Positions 8,093 to 16,489 of a DNA stretch of 64,000 bases are shown here, piece by piece. The position numbers and the translations under genes are program-made. This DNA is from Cyclobacterium sp. SYSU L10401 (GTDB lineage: Bacteria > Bacteroidota > Bacteroidia > Cytophagales > Cyclobacteriaceae). The stretch is from the NCBI RefSeq assembly GCF_010993705.1, contig NZ_WOFO01000007.1, forward strand, positions 186,001 to 250,000. The letters run 5' to 3'. The number at the start of each line of letters is the position of its first letter. Within the stretch, counting starts at the first letter, position 1. The notes beneath the pieces are model-generated. The model saw nothing but the letters and a program-made list of their open reading frames with translations, did not search any database and was not told the origin of the DNA.

Positions 8093-8328
8093 ACAAGTAG
8101 GTGATGATTGAAAAACCGAAAGGTTACACTTTTCGGAAAAAATTTTCAAATAATTTTTCAGCGTTTCGGTTACCAGGCTAAGAAAAGCGAAAACTTTAAA
8201 CAAGTGATCCCCGGCAGGGTTTAAACACAAATTTAAATAGTATGCCTCCTGACTATTTATTAATTTGCCACGGCAAAGTAAGCCTGAACAAAATGACAAT
8301 AATTTTCAAGAAAACAGAGAATTCGGAC

Positions 8329-8357
8329 AAAAAAAAAGCCCTGACAAAGTCAGGGCT
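8329..8357 (-). terminator. Rho-independent terminator of tRNA-Phe
   Basis: Read on the minus strand, AGCCCTGAC-TTT-GTCAGGGCT (8337-8357) forms a perfect 9-bp stem followed by a run of eight T (8329-8336), just downstream of the tRNA. Confidence 0.85.
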
Positions 8358-8359
8358 AC

Positions 8360-8435
8360 TGGTGGTGATGAGTGGGCTCGAACCACCGACTCACGGATTT
8401 TCAGTCCGATGCTCTACCAACTGAGCTACATCACC
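8360..8435 (-). tRNA. tRNA-Phe (anticodon GAA)
   Basis: The minus strand reads GGTGATG (acceptor), TAGCTCAGTTGGTAGAGCA (D arm), then CGGACTGAAAATCCG (anticodon arm with GAA), the variable loop, GGTGGTTCGAGCCCACT (T arm) and CATCACC pairing with the acceptor 5' strand. The discriminator A and CCA are encoded (8360-8363). All stems pair in cloverleaf form. It has its own promoter (8449-8479) and terminator (8329-8357). Confidence 0.95.
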
Positions 8436-8448
8436 GCCGAAAGTGATG

Positions 8449-8479
8449 CAAAGGTAGGTAATTGTTACTTTTGTACAAA
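8449..8479 (-). promoter_or_regulatory. Bacteroidota-type promoter for tRNA-Phe
   Basis: On the minus strand TTTG (8476-8479) is followed by 19 nt and TACCTTTG (8449-8456), an exact match to the Bacteroidota housekeeping consensus. Transcription would begin a few bases before the tRNA end at 8435. Confidence 0.8.
8466..8473 (+). promoter_or_regulatory. -7 box for the Fe-S redox operon, overlapping the tRNA promoter
   Basis: TACTTTTG on the plus strand is a perfect TAnnTTTG element 50 nt before the start at 8524. No good -33 TTTG is seen at the right distance. It lies inside the spacer of the divergent tRNA-Phe promoter, so polymerases for the two directions probably compete. Confidence 0.5.
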
Positions 8480-8523
8480 TGATTTGGCTAAAAAAATAGA
8501 AGCATTAGATTAATCAATTCAAT

Positions 8524-9861
8524 ATGAGCAGCTTACCACAAATCCTTTTTTTACTGATATTAGGCGGGGCAGGATACCTGTTATACAGGCGGATCAGCTA
8601 CCTCCGGCAGACCATCATGTTGGGAAAACCTGCCGCCCGCTCTGATCATCCCGGCGAAAGGTGGAAAACCATGGCTCTCGTCGCTTTTGGACAGAAAAAA
8701 ATGTTCAAAAGAGTGGGGCCTGCACTGCTCCACCTGGTCATTTACATTTCTTTTGTGGTCATCAACCTGGAAGTTTTGGAATTTATGATCGATGGCCTGG
8801 CTGGTACTCATCGCATTTTTGCACCGGTTTTAGCTGGGTTTTATACGGTTGCTATCAATATTTTTGAAATACTGGCATTGGGAGTACTTGTCTCCTGCGT
8901 GTTTTTCCTCATTCGAAGAAACATTACCAAAGTACCCCGGCTCAGCTCAGCTGAATTAAAAGGCTGGCCACAATTGGATGCCAACCTGATCCTGTGGATA
9001 GAAATATTGTTGATGCTGGCCATATTAACCATGAATGCTACGGATCAGTTGCTGGCCTATCGGGGAGTAGCGCAGTACATTCCCTTGGGAGGCCTTTGGA
9101 TCAGTGGCAGCATCCAATGGGTTTTTGAGGGGATGAGCGACAATGCACTGCTTTTTTGGGAAAGGTTTGCCTGGTGGTTCCACATCATTGGTATTCTGGC
9201 CTTTGCGGTGTATGTGACTTATTCCAAGCACCTCCATATTTTCCTGGCTTTTCCCAACACCTGGTATGCCAACCTGGAGCCAAAAGGCAAAATGCCCAAC
9301 ATGGAAGTGGTTACCCGGGAAGTTCAGCTGATGCTTGGCCTGCAAGCAGCTCCTGCAGGTAATGAGCCTGAACCGGCCGAAGTGGGTAGATTCGGAGCAA
9401 AGGATGTCAACGACCTATCCTGGGTAAATATCATGAATGCTTTCTCCTGCACGGAATGTGGCAGGTGCACGGCCGAATGTCCGGCCAACATTACAGGTAA
9501 AAAGCTTTCCCCCAGAAAAATCATGATGGATACCCGGGACCGGGCAGAAGAAGTAAGCCAGAATATAAAGGCCGGGAAGAAAGGTCTGGATGACGGCAAG
9601 TCGCTGCTGGGCGATTATATCAGCCAGGAAGAGATCAATGCCTGCACCAGTTGCAATGCCTGTGTAGAAGCCTGTCCGATTAACATAGACCCCTTGGCCA
9701 TCATCCTGGAAATGAGGAGGTATACAGCCATGGAGGAAAGCGGTAGCCCTGCCCAGTGGAACGCCATGTTCCAGAATGTGGAAACCAGTTTTGCCCCGTG
9801 GAAATTTGCCCCTTCCGATCGTTTCAACTGGGCATCAGAAATCAATAAAGAAGAAAAGTAA
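8524..9861 (+). CDS. Membrane-bound (Fe-S) protein, HdrE/HdrC-like
   Basis: The 445-residue protein begins with about five membrane segments (near residues 5-22, 70-92, 100-130, 155-175, 210-235). Conserved His residues in WWFHIIG and YSKHLHIFLAFPN resemble the haem-binding helices of NarI/HdrE. Two 4Fe-4S motifs follow: CTECGRCTAECP (about 309-320) and CTSCNACVEACP (about 373-384). This is the arrangement of HdrE fused to HdrC of heterodisulfide-reductase-like complexes. Ten bases downstream starts an HdrB-like CCG-domain protein, so the two likely form one quinone-linked redox complex at the inner membrane. The thiol or organic-acid substrate is not known. Confidence 0.8.
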   Translation: MSSLPQILFLLILGGAGYLLYRRISYLRQTIMLGKPAARSDHPGERWKTMALVAFGQKKMFKRVGPALLHLVIYISFVVINLEVLEFMIDGLAGTHRIFAPVLAGFYTVAINIFEILALGVLVSCVFFLIRRNITKVPRLSSAELKGWPQLDANLILWIEILLMLAILTMNATDQLLAYRGVAQYIPLGGLWISGSIQWVFEGMSDNALLFWERFAWWFHIIGILAFAVYVTYSKHLHIFLAFPNTWYANLEPKGKMPNMEVVTREVQLMLGLQAAPAGNEPEPAEVGRFGAKDVNDLSWVNIMNAFSCTECGRCTAECPANITGKKLSPRKIMMDTRDRAEEVSQNIKAGKKGLDDGKSLLGDYISQEEINACTSCNACVEACPINIDPLAIILEMRRYTAMEESGSPAQWNAMFQNVETSFAPWKFAPSDRFNWASEINKEEK

Positions 9862-9871
9862 CCCGATAATC

Positions 9872-10669
9872 ATGAATAACACTACCTATCAAGTCCCTAC
9901 CATGGCGGAAAAAGCCGCTGCCGGTGAAAGTCCGGAGGTCCTCTTTTGGGTGGGGTGTGCCGGATCTTTCGATGAACGCTACAAGGCCGTCACCCTGGCT
10001 TTTGTTAAAATATTAAATAAAGTTGGAGTCAATTTTGCCGTTTTGGGGGAGGAAGAAACCTGTACTGGTGACCCGGCTAGAAGGGCCGGCAATGAATTTC
10101 TTTTCCAGATGCAGGCCATGAGCAATATTCAGGTGCTGGATGGTTATCAGGTCAAAAAGATCGTTACTGCCTGTCCCCACTGCTTCAATACCCTAAAAAA
10201 TGAGTATCCCCAATTGGGAGGCAATTATGAAGTCATGCACCACTCCCAGTTTTTACAAGGGATGATCAATGAAGGTAAAATTGTACTGAAAGGAGGAGGG
10301 GACTTCAAAGGTAAGAAAATCACCTTTCACGACAGCTGTTTCCTGGGACGGGCCAACAATGTATACGAGGCCCCCAGAGAAGTGATCAAAGCGCTGGACC
10401 TGGAATTGGTAGAAATGAAAAGGTGTCGGTCCAAAGGACTCTGCTGTGGTGCCGGTGGTGCACAAATGTTTAAAGAGCCCGAAAAAGGAAAAAAAGACAT
10501 CAACATAGAAAGAACCGAAGAGGCCTTGCAGACCGGTGCCCAAACGGTAGCCGTAGGCTGCCCGTTTTGCCTGACCATGATGGCCGATGGGATTAAAAAT
10601 AAGGAAAAAGAAAAAGAGGTCCATGTGTTGGACCTGGCCGAGTTAATCGCCAAAGACCAGGGATTGTAA
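9872..10669 (+). CDS. CCG-domain (Fe-S) protein, HdrB/LldE-like
   Basis: The start at 9872 (MNNTTYQVPTMAEKAAAGE) fits the spacing after the upstream gene; the open frame runs back to 9776 inside that gene. The 265-residue protein has two cysteine-rich CCG domains: WVGCAGS..CTGDPARRAGNEF..ACPHCF and FHDSCFLGR..GLCCGAGGAQ..VGCPFC. In HdrB and related proteins these bind a noncubane 4Fe-4S cluster at the disulfide or substrate site. It should be the cytoplasmic catalytic partner of the membrane protein at 8524-9861. Alternatives are parts of lactate- or glycolate-oxidase type complexes, but no flavin subunit is adjacent. Confidence 0.8.
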   Translation: MNNTTYQVPTMAEKAAAGESPEVLFWVGCAGSFDERYKAVTLAFVKILNKVGVNFAVLGEEETCTGDPARRAGNEFLFQMQAMSNIQVLDGYQVKKIVTACPHCFNTLKNEYPQLGGNYEVMHHSQFLQGMINEGKIVLKGGGDFKGKKITFHDSCFLGRANNVYEAPREVIKALDLELVEMKRCRSKGLCCGAGGAQMFKEPEKGKKDINIERTEEALQTGAQTVAVGCPFCLTMMADGIKNKEKEKEVHVLDLAELIAKDQGL

Positions 10670-10841
10670 GCCCCATCGTCAAAAACCGACTACCACGTTT
10701 TTTTGGTAATTTGGTTTTTTTGAGAGATCTTAAAGCATATTTTGTATCATAATAAATTCAATCTACGTTAAATGGATGGTAGCATGGTTTTAATGCCAAT
10801 GCCAAATCATTTGAATACATTAAAAACGAAGGAACCAAAGC

Positions 10842-11330
10842 ATGTACATACCTTTTGAAGAAATGCCGGAAGAGGCCAGAATATGGGTGTATCAGGCAGA
10901 TAGGCCATTTGATGAGCAGGAAAAAACCTGGATCATATCCAAATTGGTTACTTTCTGCAACCAATGGAACACACATGGCAGCTTGATGCCCAGTTCTTTT
11001 GATATCAAATACGACCAATTCATTATACTGGCAGTAGATGAAAGCCGTTTGGGTGCAAGCGGTTGCTCTATTGACAGTTCAGTAAAAATTTTACGTGAAA
11101 TTGAAACTAAATTGAGCATTAACCTTTTGGATAGTGGTAAGGTTTCTTACGTGGACACCAATGGGGTTAAAGTAGCCTTTCTTCCTGAAATCAGGGAACA
11201 TATTAATAAAGGAACTTTACAGGCCCAAAGTAAGGTATTCAATCCTGGGGTCAATAAAATAGCAGATTTGGAAAACAAATGGCTGATTCCAGCTGATAGC
11301 AGCTGGTTAAAAAAATATTTTGCCAAATAA
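10842..11330 (+). CDS. Conserved protein of unknown function
   Basis: A 162-residue soluble protein beginning MYIPFEEMPEEARIWVYQAD. Similar Bacteroidota proteins are often labelled ABC transporter ATPase, but no Walker A, signature or Walker B motif is present here, so that name is unsupported. The sequence is compact alpha/beta-like with a central DQFIILAVDE and GASGCSIDSS. It is followed 22 nt later by the OmpA-family gene and may be co-transcribed with it. Function unknown. Confidence 0.75.
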   Translation: MYIPFEEMPEEARIWVYQADRPFDEQEKTWIISKLVTFCNQWNTHGSLMPSSFDIKYDQFIILAVDESRLGASGCSIDSSVKILREIETKLSINLLDSGKVSYVDTNGVKVAFLPEIREHINKGTLQAQSKVFNPGVNKIADLENKWLIPADSSWLKKYFAK

Positions 11331-11352
11331 ATCTGTAGGGGAAGCCATACAT

Positions 11353-13302
11353 ATGAAAAGAGCAACGCATTCCAGTTCTACCTATTCCATTTTACTCCTC
11401 GTGGGGATCCTGCTGCTGCAAGTATCCTGTACCAGCCTGCAACAGAAAGCCCAAAACCAATTCAGTGCAGGCGAATACCAAATGGCCATCAATTCCTTTT
11501 CCAGACTACTTGAAAAGGAACCGGAAAACAGTGAAGCCAATTTCTATATTGCAGAAAGCTACCGCTTGTCCAATAGGGTAGAAAAAGCCGCAGAATATTA
11601 TGAAAAAGTCACAGAAAAAAACGCCACTTTTGAAAGCCAGTACCACAAGGGTAAAAGCTTAAAGGGCAGGGGTGAATACGAAGCGGCAAGGGCTGCCTTT
11701 GAAGCGGCTAAAACCTTGACCATGGATGATGAAAGGATTGCGCTGGCAGAAAAAGAGATTAATAATATTGAGGCCATTTCATCCATAGAGCCCATCTGGC
11801 CCAACCATGAATTGGAGAATTATGAACTTCTGAATACTTCCGGGATAGATTATGCCCCGGTTTTAAGTGAAAACTACCTCTATTTTACCAGCTCCAGAGG
11901 AGCCGGAGATATGTATCCGGCCACCGGACAGGGTTACACCCGATTGTTCAGGGCAAGGGCAGAGGGGGTAAACGTAGACGTTCAAAACGTCCAAACCCTT
12001 CCAGAGTTTCAGAATGAAGGGGGATTGAATCAGGGAGCCATTGCCATCAGTCCGGATGGCAACACCATCATTTATGCCCGGGGCAATGCCGGCTCTAAAA
12101 ACGACCTGCCCGATGTCAGTCTTTTTGCTTCTTACTTCAGAGGTGGGGGATTTACCGAACCAATTTTTATGCCGGTAAATGAAGAGCCCGAATATTGGAA
12201 CTCCACACCTGCCTTCAGTCCTGATGGAGAGGTGCTCTATTTTGCATCCAACAGACCCGGAGGCTATGGAGGCACCGACTTGTACAAATCTACCAAACTG
12301 GCCAATGGCGACTTCGGAAATGTAGTCAACATGGGGCCTGAGGTCAATACTGCCGGCAATGAGATGTTTCCACGGCCCATGTCCAACGGAGAGTTTTACT
12401 TTTCCTCAGATGGGCATCCCGGCTACGGCAAGCTGGACCTCTTCGTATATAAAGAAGAAGATGGGCAAGCAATGGTGCGAAACCTGGGTCCCAATTTCAA
12501 TTCTCTGGCAGATGATTTTGGCATCTTCTTTACTGATTATCCCAAGGAAGGTTTCATCACCTCAAACCGAGAAGGGGGTAAGGGAGATGATGATATTTAT
12601 TATTTCAAAGACATGACCCCTCCACCAAAAGTGGTCAATGTATTGCTAAACGTGGAAACGAAAGAAAGACTGGAAACCGGAGAGGAGAAAATCCTACCCC
12701 AAACCCGAGTGGTACTATATGACGAAAACAACCAGACCATCGATGGAAACTTCTCCAGTCAAAACGGAAGGTTAAGATTCCCGCTAGAGCCAGAGAAAAA
12801 CTACTCCATGATCGCTTCAAAGAATGGCTATTTTACCAAAAGTATTCCCTATAGTACGGTAGGAAAAACACCTTCTCAGGAAGAACTTATTGAGCAGGTT
12901 ACCAATGTTACTTTAGATACCACCATTGTTTTGGAACAGTTGGTTTTGGAGCGGGCCATCGTACTTGAAAACATCTATTATGATTTGGACAAGGCTGAAA
13001 TCCGGCCTGATGCGGCCGAAGAATTGGACAAACTGGTTCAGATCCTGAAAGACAATCCAGGCATCAGGATAGAACTTAGCAGCCATACCGATGCCAGAGC
13101 CAGTGATGCCTACAACGATGACCTTTCCCAGAGAAGGGCGGAATCTGCTGTTGAATACATCGTCTCTCAGGGAATTGACAGCGACCGGCTGGAAGCCAGG
13201 GGATATGGAGAAAGGCAGCTGATCATAGAAAATGCCCAAACCGAAGAAGAGCATCAGACCAACAGAAGGACGGAGTTTAAGGTAATAGAAATCACCGACT
13301 AA
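11353..13302 (+). CDS. OmpA-family lipoprotein with TPR and PD40 propeller
   Basis: The start at 11353 (MKRATHSSSTYSILL) gives a lipoprotein signal with lipobox LQVSC and lipidated Cys 26; the frame is open back to 11320 without a signal. The 649-residue protein has TPR-like helices (about 35-150), PD40/WD40-like repeats (about 170-420, for example ISPDGNTIIYARG and FSPDGEVLYFASNRPGG), a beta-sandwich linker, and a C-terminal OmpA domain (about 530-649, with RIELSSHTDARASDAYNDDL and RRAESAVEYI) that binds peptidoglycan. This is the layout of PorE-like proteins of the type IX secretion/gliding apparatus and of related envelope proteins. The specific role cannot be fixed from sequence alone. 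Confidence 0.85.
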   Translation: MKRATHSSSTYSILLLVGILLLQVSCTSLQQKAQNQFSAGEYQMAINSFSRLLEKEPENSEANFYIAESYRLSNRVEKAAEYYEKVTEKNATFESQYHKGKSLKGRGEYEAARAAFEAAKTLTMDDERIALAEKEINNIEAISSIEPIWPNHELENYELLNTSGIDYAPVLSENYLYFTSSRGAGDMYPATGQGYTRLFRARAEGVNVDVQNVQTLPEFQNEGGLNQGAIAISPDGNTIIYARGNAGSKNDLPDVSLFASYFRGGGFTEPIFMPVNEEPEYWNSTPAFSPDGEVLYFASNRPGGYGGTDLYKSTKLANGDFGNVVNMGPEVNTAGNEMFPRPMSNGEFYFSSDGHPGYGKLDLFVYKEEDGQAMVRNLGPNFNSLADDFGIFFTDYPKEGFITSNREGGKGDDDIYYFKDMTPPPKVVNVLLNVETKERLETGEEKILPQTRVVLYDENNQTIDGNFSSQNGRLRFPLEPEKNYSMIASKNGYFTKSIPYSTVGKTPSQEELIEQVTNVTLDTTIVLEQLVLERAIVLENIYYDLDKAEIRPDAAEELDKLVQILKDNPGIRIELSSHTDARASDAYNDDLSQRRAESAVEYIVSQGIDSDRLEARGYGERQLIIENAQTEEEHQTNRRTEFKVIEITD

Positions 13303-13308
13303 AATCCT

Positions 13309-13316
13309 TATCTTTG
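13309..13316 (+). promoter_or_regulatory. -7 box upstream of purM
   Basis: TATCTTTG matches TAnnTTTG exactly and lies 31 nt before the start at 13348, just after the stop of the OmpA-family gene. No convincing -33 TTTG at 19 nt. Confidence 0.45.
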
Positions 13317-13347
13317 CCGCTTATCTGTTTTTTTCAAAGCCAAGGTT

Positions 13348-14511
13348 ATGAACGAAAGGTACATGCAACGTGGGGTGTCAGCCTCCAAGGAAGACGTACA
13401 CAGCGCCATTTCCAAATTGGACAAAGGCCTGTTCCCCAAAGCATTCTGTAAGGTAGTGGAAGACCTTTTGGGGAATGACCCCGACTACTGCAACATCATG
13501 CATGCCGATGGCGCAGGCACCAAATCCTCCCTGGCCTATCTGTATTGGAAAGCCACCGGAGACCTCAGTGTCTGGAAAGGCATTGCCCAGGATGCCATCA
13601 TCATGAATATCGATGACCTTCTCTGTGTAGGGGCCGTCAACAATATATTGGTTTCTTCCACTATAGGGAGAAACAAAAACCTGATTCCGGGAGAAGTCAT
13701 TGCTGCGTTGATCAATGGAACAGAGGAAGTATTGCAAATGTTGCGGGATCATGGGGTAAACGCCATGCTCACAGGAGGGGAAACTGCCGATGTGGGAGAC
13801 CTGGTACGGACCATTATTGTGGACAGTACGGTAACCTGCAGAATGAAAAGGGAGGAGGTCATTTCCAATGACCAAATCAAGGCCGGAGATGTAGTGGTAG
13901 GTCTGGCCTCTTTTGGACAGGCCAGCTATGAATCCGGATACAACGGAGGAATGGGAAGCAACGGCCTGACTTCTGCCAGACATGATGTGTTCAAAAAAAG
14001 CCTCATGACTTCCTATCCCGAAAGTTTTGATCCTTCAGTTCCTGAGGATTTGTTATATTCCGGAAGTTATGACTTAACGGATCCGGCACCCGGAACACCA
14101 TTGGACATGGGTAAATTGGTGCTTTCACCTACCAGAACCTATGCACCGGTAATCGCTGCCATACTCAAAGAACGCCGCCCGGACATTCATGGCCTGGTCC
14201 ACTGTAGTGGTGGCGCACAGACCAAAGTACTGCACTTTATCGATGACCTGCATGTGATCAAAGATCAGCTTTTTGATACCCCACCACTCTTTTCCATCAT
14301 CCAAAAAGAAAGTGGTACGGATTGGAAAGAAATGTACAAGGTTTTTAACATGGGACATCGCATGGAAATTTACCTGGAAGAAAAATGGGCTGAAGAGATC
14401 ATTCAAATTGCGACTGACTTTGGGGTGCAGGCAAAAATTATTGGTCGGGTGGTCCCCTATCAGGGTAAAAAAGTTACGATTGATGGCAAACATGGTGTTT
14501 TTACCTACTAG
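13348..14511 (+). CDS. purM: Phosphoribosylformylglycinamidine cyclo-ligase (AIR synthase)
   Basis: A 387-residue protein of the AIR synthase family, which makes aminoimidazole ribonucleotide in purine synthesis. The substrate/ATP loop is seen as HADGAGTKSSLAYLYWK, then MNIDDLLCVGA, GGETADVGD and VVGLASFGQASYESGYNGGM. The C-terminal half has GLVHCSGGAQTKVL and MGHRMEIYLEE. It is longer than the E. coli enzyme (about 345), which is normal for the Bacteroidota form. No other pur gene is adjacent. It has a -7 box at 13309. Confidence 0.85.
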   Translation: MNERYMQRGVSASKEDVHSAISKLDKGLFPKAFCKVVEDLLGNDPDYCNIMHADGAGTKSSLAYLYWKATGDLSVWKGIAQDAIIMNIDDLLCVGAVNNILVSSTIGRNKNLIPGEVIAALINGTEEVLQMLRDHGVNAMLTGGETADVGDLVRTIIVDSTVTCRMKREEVISNDQIKAGDVVVGLASFGQASYESGYNGGMGSNGLTSARHDVFKKSLMTSYPESFDPSVPEDLLYSGSYDLTDPAPGTPLDMGKLVLSPTRTYAPVIAAILKERRPDIHGLVHCSGGAQTKVLHFIDDLHVIKDQLFDTPPLFSIIQKESGTDWKEMYKVFNMGHRMEIYLEEKWAEEIIQIATDFGVQAKIIGRVVPYQGKKVTIDGKHGVFTY

Positions 14512-14533
14512 GCTTGATCCTATTCGATAGTAA

Positions 14534-15865
14534 ATGCGAGGCCTCTTTAAGTTTATAATCGCTACCGTTATTTTTTTGATCCTATTGGGAGTAGTTACCC
14601 TTAGCCCGGTAGATTGGACTCCCTATCAGGAAAAGGCCTATTACCAGGAGACCATGAGGTCTTTGGATAGCCTTAACCTTGACGGAAGTGATCAGGGCTT
14701 CCTGCTCGGAGGATGGGCGAGGGCCAATATTACACCGGATGCTCCAGTACCCCTGGTGGCCTACCGTCCCAGGGGGAATTATGAGTTTGTACAGGACAGC
14801 AGCTTTGTCAAAACCATTATCCTTGGCAATCAGGATTTTAAAGTGGCGTTTATCAATTATGAATTGTTAATTGTCCATCCTGAATTGGCACAGGCCATCA
14901 CTTCGGTGATCCAACAAAAACAGGTTCCCATCAACCACATATATTTTACTGCCACCCATACCCACAGTGGCATGGGAGGAACCATCCCAGGTCCCTTGAG
15001 TACGCTCGCCCTTGGGGGCTGGGATACTACCCTGGTAAAACAAATTGCCGGAAACACCGTGCGGGCTTTGGAAGAGGCGATTGCCCAAATGGATACAGTC
15101 AAAATAAATTTTAAGAAAAGCCACGCCGGAGAATTCGTCACCAACCGCCTGATAGCCAACGATCCGGTCGATCCCTATATACGACAAATAACCATAACCC
15201 GGCCAAATGGGAAAACCGCCAGCCTGCTTACCTATAGTGCTCATGCCACTTGTCTGAGCAGTGGCTTTATGGGTTTGTCGGGGGATTATCCCTTCTACCT
15301 TTCAAAAAGAATGGAACAGGAACATGAGCTGGTCCTTTTTGCCGCAGGAGCGGTAGGAAGCCACCGTCCAATGGCTCCAGGAAATGATATTGAAAGCATT
15401 CAGGAATATGCCTCTCAGCTGGATGCTGTGGTAAGGCGGGAAACCACTGCTACGCAGCCTTTGGTGGGACATGCAGTTCTAGCCGGGAAGCTTCCCCTCA
15501 AACTCCGTGCCCCCCATTTCCGGATCAGTGATAACTGGCGAATCAGGCCCTGGCTATTTGATTGGGCCATTGGGGATTATCCGGCTCATTTTGACCTGGT
15601 ACGGATAGGCAATACCTTATTTATTTCATCATCGGGGGAAGTCTCAGGTGTTTTTTACGATGCCTGGGAAAAAAGGGCAACCAAGCTGGGCCTTAACCTG
15701 ATCATCACGACCTTCAATGGGGGCTATATTGGTTATATTACTCCGGACAAATACTACCATAGACAGCTGTATGAAGTCAGGGACATGAATTTTTATGGTC
15801 CGTACAATGGGGCCTATTTTAATGAACTGGTTTCCGGCTTAATTGACCTGGGAGCAAACCCATAA
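14534..15865 (+). CDS. Neutral/alkaline ceramidase-like hydrolase
   Basis: The 443-residue protein starts with one membrane segment (MRGLFKFIIATVIFLILLGVV) and continues with the N-terminal domain of neutral/alkaline non-lysosomal ceramidase: GWARANITPD, then FTATHTHSGMGG, whose two His are zinc ligands in the family, and LSGDYPFYLSKRME, which holds the SGD nucleophile region. The C-terminal Ig-like domain of full-size ceramidases (about 650-700 residues) is absent, as in many Bacteroidota homologues. It would act outside the cytoplasmic membrane on sphingolipid or another amide. It starts 22 nt after purM. Its last 52 nt overlap the methyltransferase gene on the other strand. Confidence 0.75.
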   Translation: MRGLFKFIIATVIFLILLGVVTLSPVDWTPYQEKAYYQETMRSLDSLNLDGSDQGFLLGGWARANITPDAPVPLVAYRPRGNYEFVQDSSFVKTIILGNQDFKVAFINYELLIVHPELAQAITSVIQQKQVPINHIYFTATHTHSGMGGTIPGPLSTLALGGWDTTLVKQIAGNTVRALEEAIAQMDTVKINFKKSHAGEFVTNRLIANDPVDPYIRQITITRPNGKTASLLTYSAHATCLSSGFMGLSGDYPFYLSKRMEQEHELVLFAAGAVGSHRPMAPGNDIESIQEYASQLDAVVRRETTATQPLVGHAVLAGKLPLKLRAPHFRISDNWRIRPWLFDWAIGDYPAHFDLVRIGNTLFISSSGEVSGVFYDAWEKRATKLGLNLIITTFNGGYIGYITPDKYYHRQLYEVRDMNFYGPYNGAYFNELVSGLIDLGANP

Positions 15866-16485
15866 ATGCTGGCCTGGTAAAAACCCTGGCAATACAGGCT
15901 TCTTCCCCGTTCCTCCCAGCCCCATTTTTCGAAATAATATCCGTATTCCGGAAGATCCCTTCTGGGATGCCTGGTAAGGATCCTGAAGGAATTGATCAGG
16001 GTTTTCAACAGCAGCATCTTGCTTGGGACAGGATAAAAATCGGCAAAAATCCAATGGGAATGTGCCTGTACCTTCGTTTGAATTTTTCTGAAAAGTTGGT
16101 CAATCTTTTCATCCGGCAAAACATCCAAAAAATATTGTGTAAAGACCACATCAAACTTCATGTCAGGCAAGGCATCAAATGAAGCAGCATGAATGAAGGT
16201 AACTTGCTGAAGCAAATCCATACTCAATCCCGATTGGCACTCCCGGATCATGGAAGCCGAAGCTTCCATATAAATCACTTTTCCCTTACTTCCGCACCTG
16301 TTTAGGATCTCCCGCATATTTGATCCTGCCCCTCCTCCCAAAACCAGCACCTGATCTCCCCTGCCGATACTATCCAAAAAGGCCAGTTTGCTGGCTTGAA
16401 ATTCGTTTCCAAACAGTAAACTACCTAATCTTTCATAAAAAGGGGCCAATAGGCGATAATGGTCGGTAGTAGCTGTTTCTCTCAT
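15814..16485 (-). CDS. Class I SAM-dependent methyltransferase
   Basis: The start at 16485 (MRETATTDHYRLLAPFYERL) follows the UbiA-like gene by 4 nt; the longer frame to 16557 lies inside that gene. The 223-residue protein has the SAM-binding motif QVLVLGGGAGSNMREIL (motif I), IYMEAS (motif II acidic residue) and FDVVFTQYFLDVLPD (post-motif). The start resembles UbiE/MenG-type enzymes in which an YxxLAPFYE segment precedes the Rossmann fold. Context suggests methylation of a product of the adjacent prenyltransferase-like protein. Its 3' end overlaps the convergent ceramidase-like gene by 52 nt. Confidence 0.75.
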   Translation of the reverse strand: MRETATTDHYRLLAPFYERLGSLLFGNEFQASKLAFLDSIGRGDQVLVLGGGAGSNMREILNRCGSKGKVIYMEASASMIRECQSGLSMDLLQQVTFIHAASFDALPDMKFDVVFTQYFLDVLPDEKIDQLFRKIQTKVQAHSHWIFADFYPVPSKMLLLKTLINSFRILTRHPRRDLPEYGYYFEKWGWEERGRSLYCQGFYQASIYGFAPRSIKPETSSLK

Positions 16486-16489
16486 GGAT

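Noticed and set aside
10842-11330. ABC transporter ATPase name for this protein
   Set aside because: No Walker A, signature or Walker B motif is present, so the common label was not used.
13378-13983. 201-codon open frame antisense to purM
   Set aside because: Entirely opposite the AIR synthase coding sequence and without recognisable domain.
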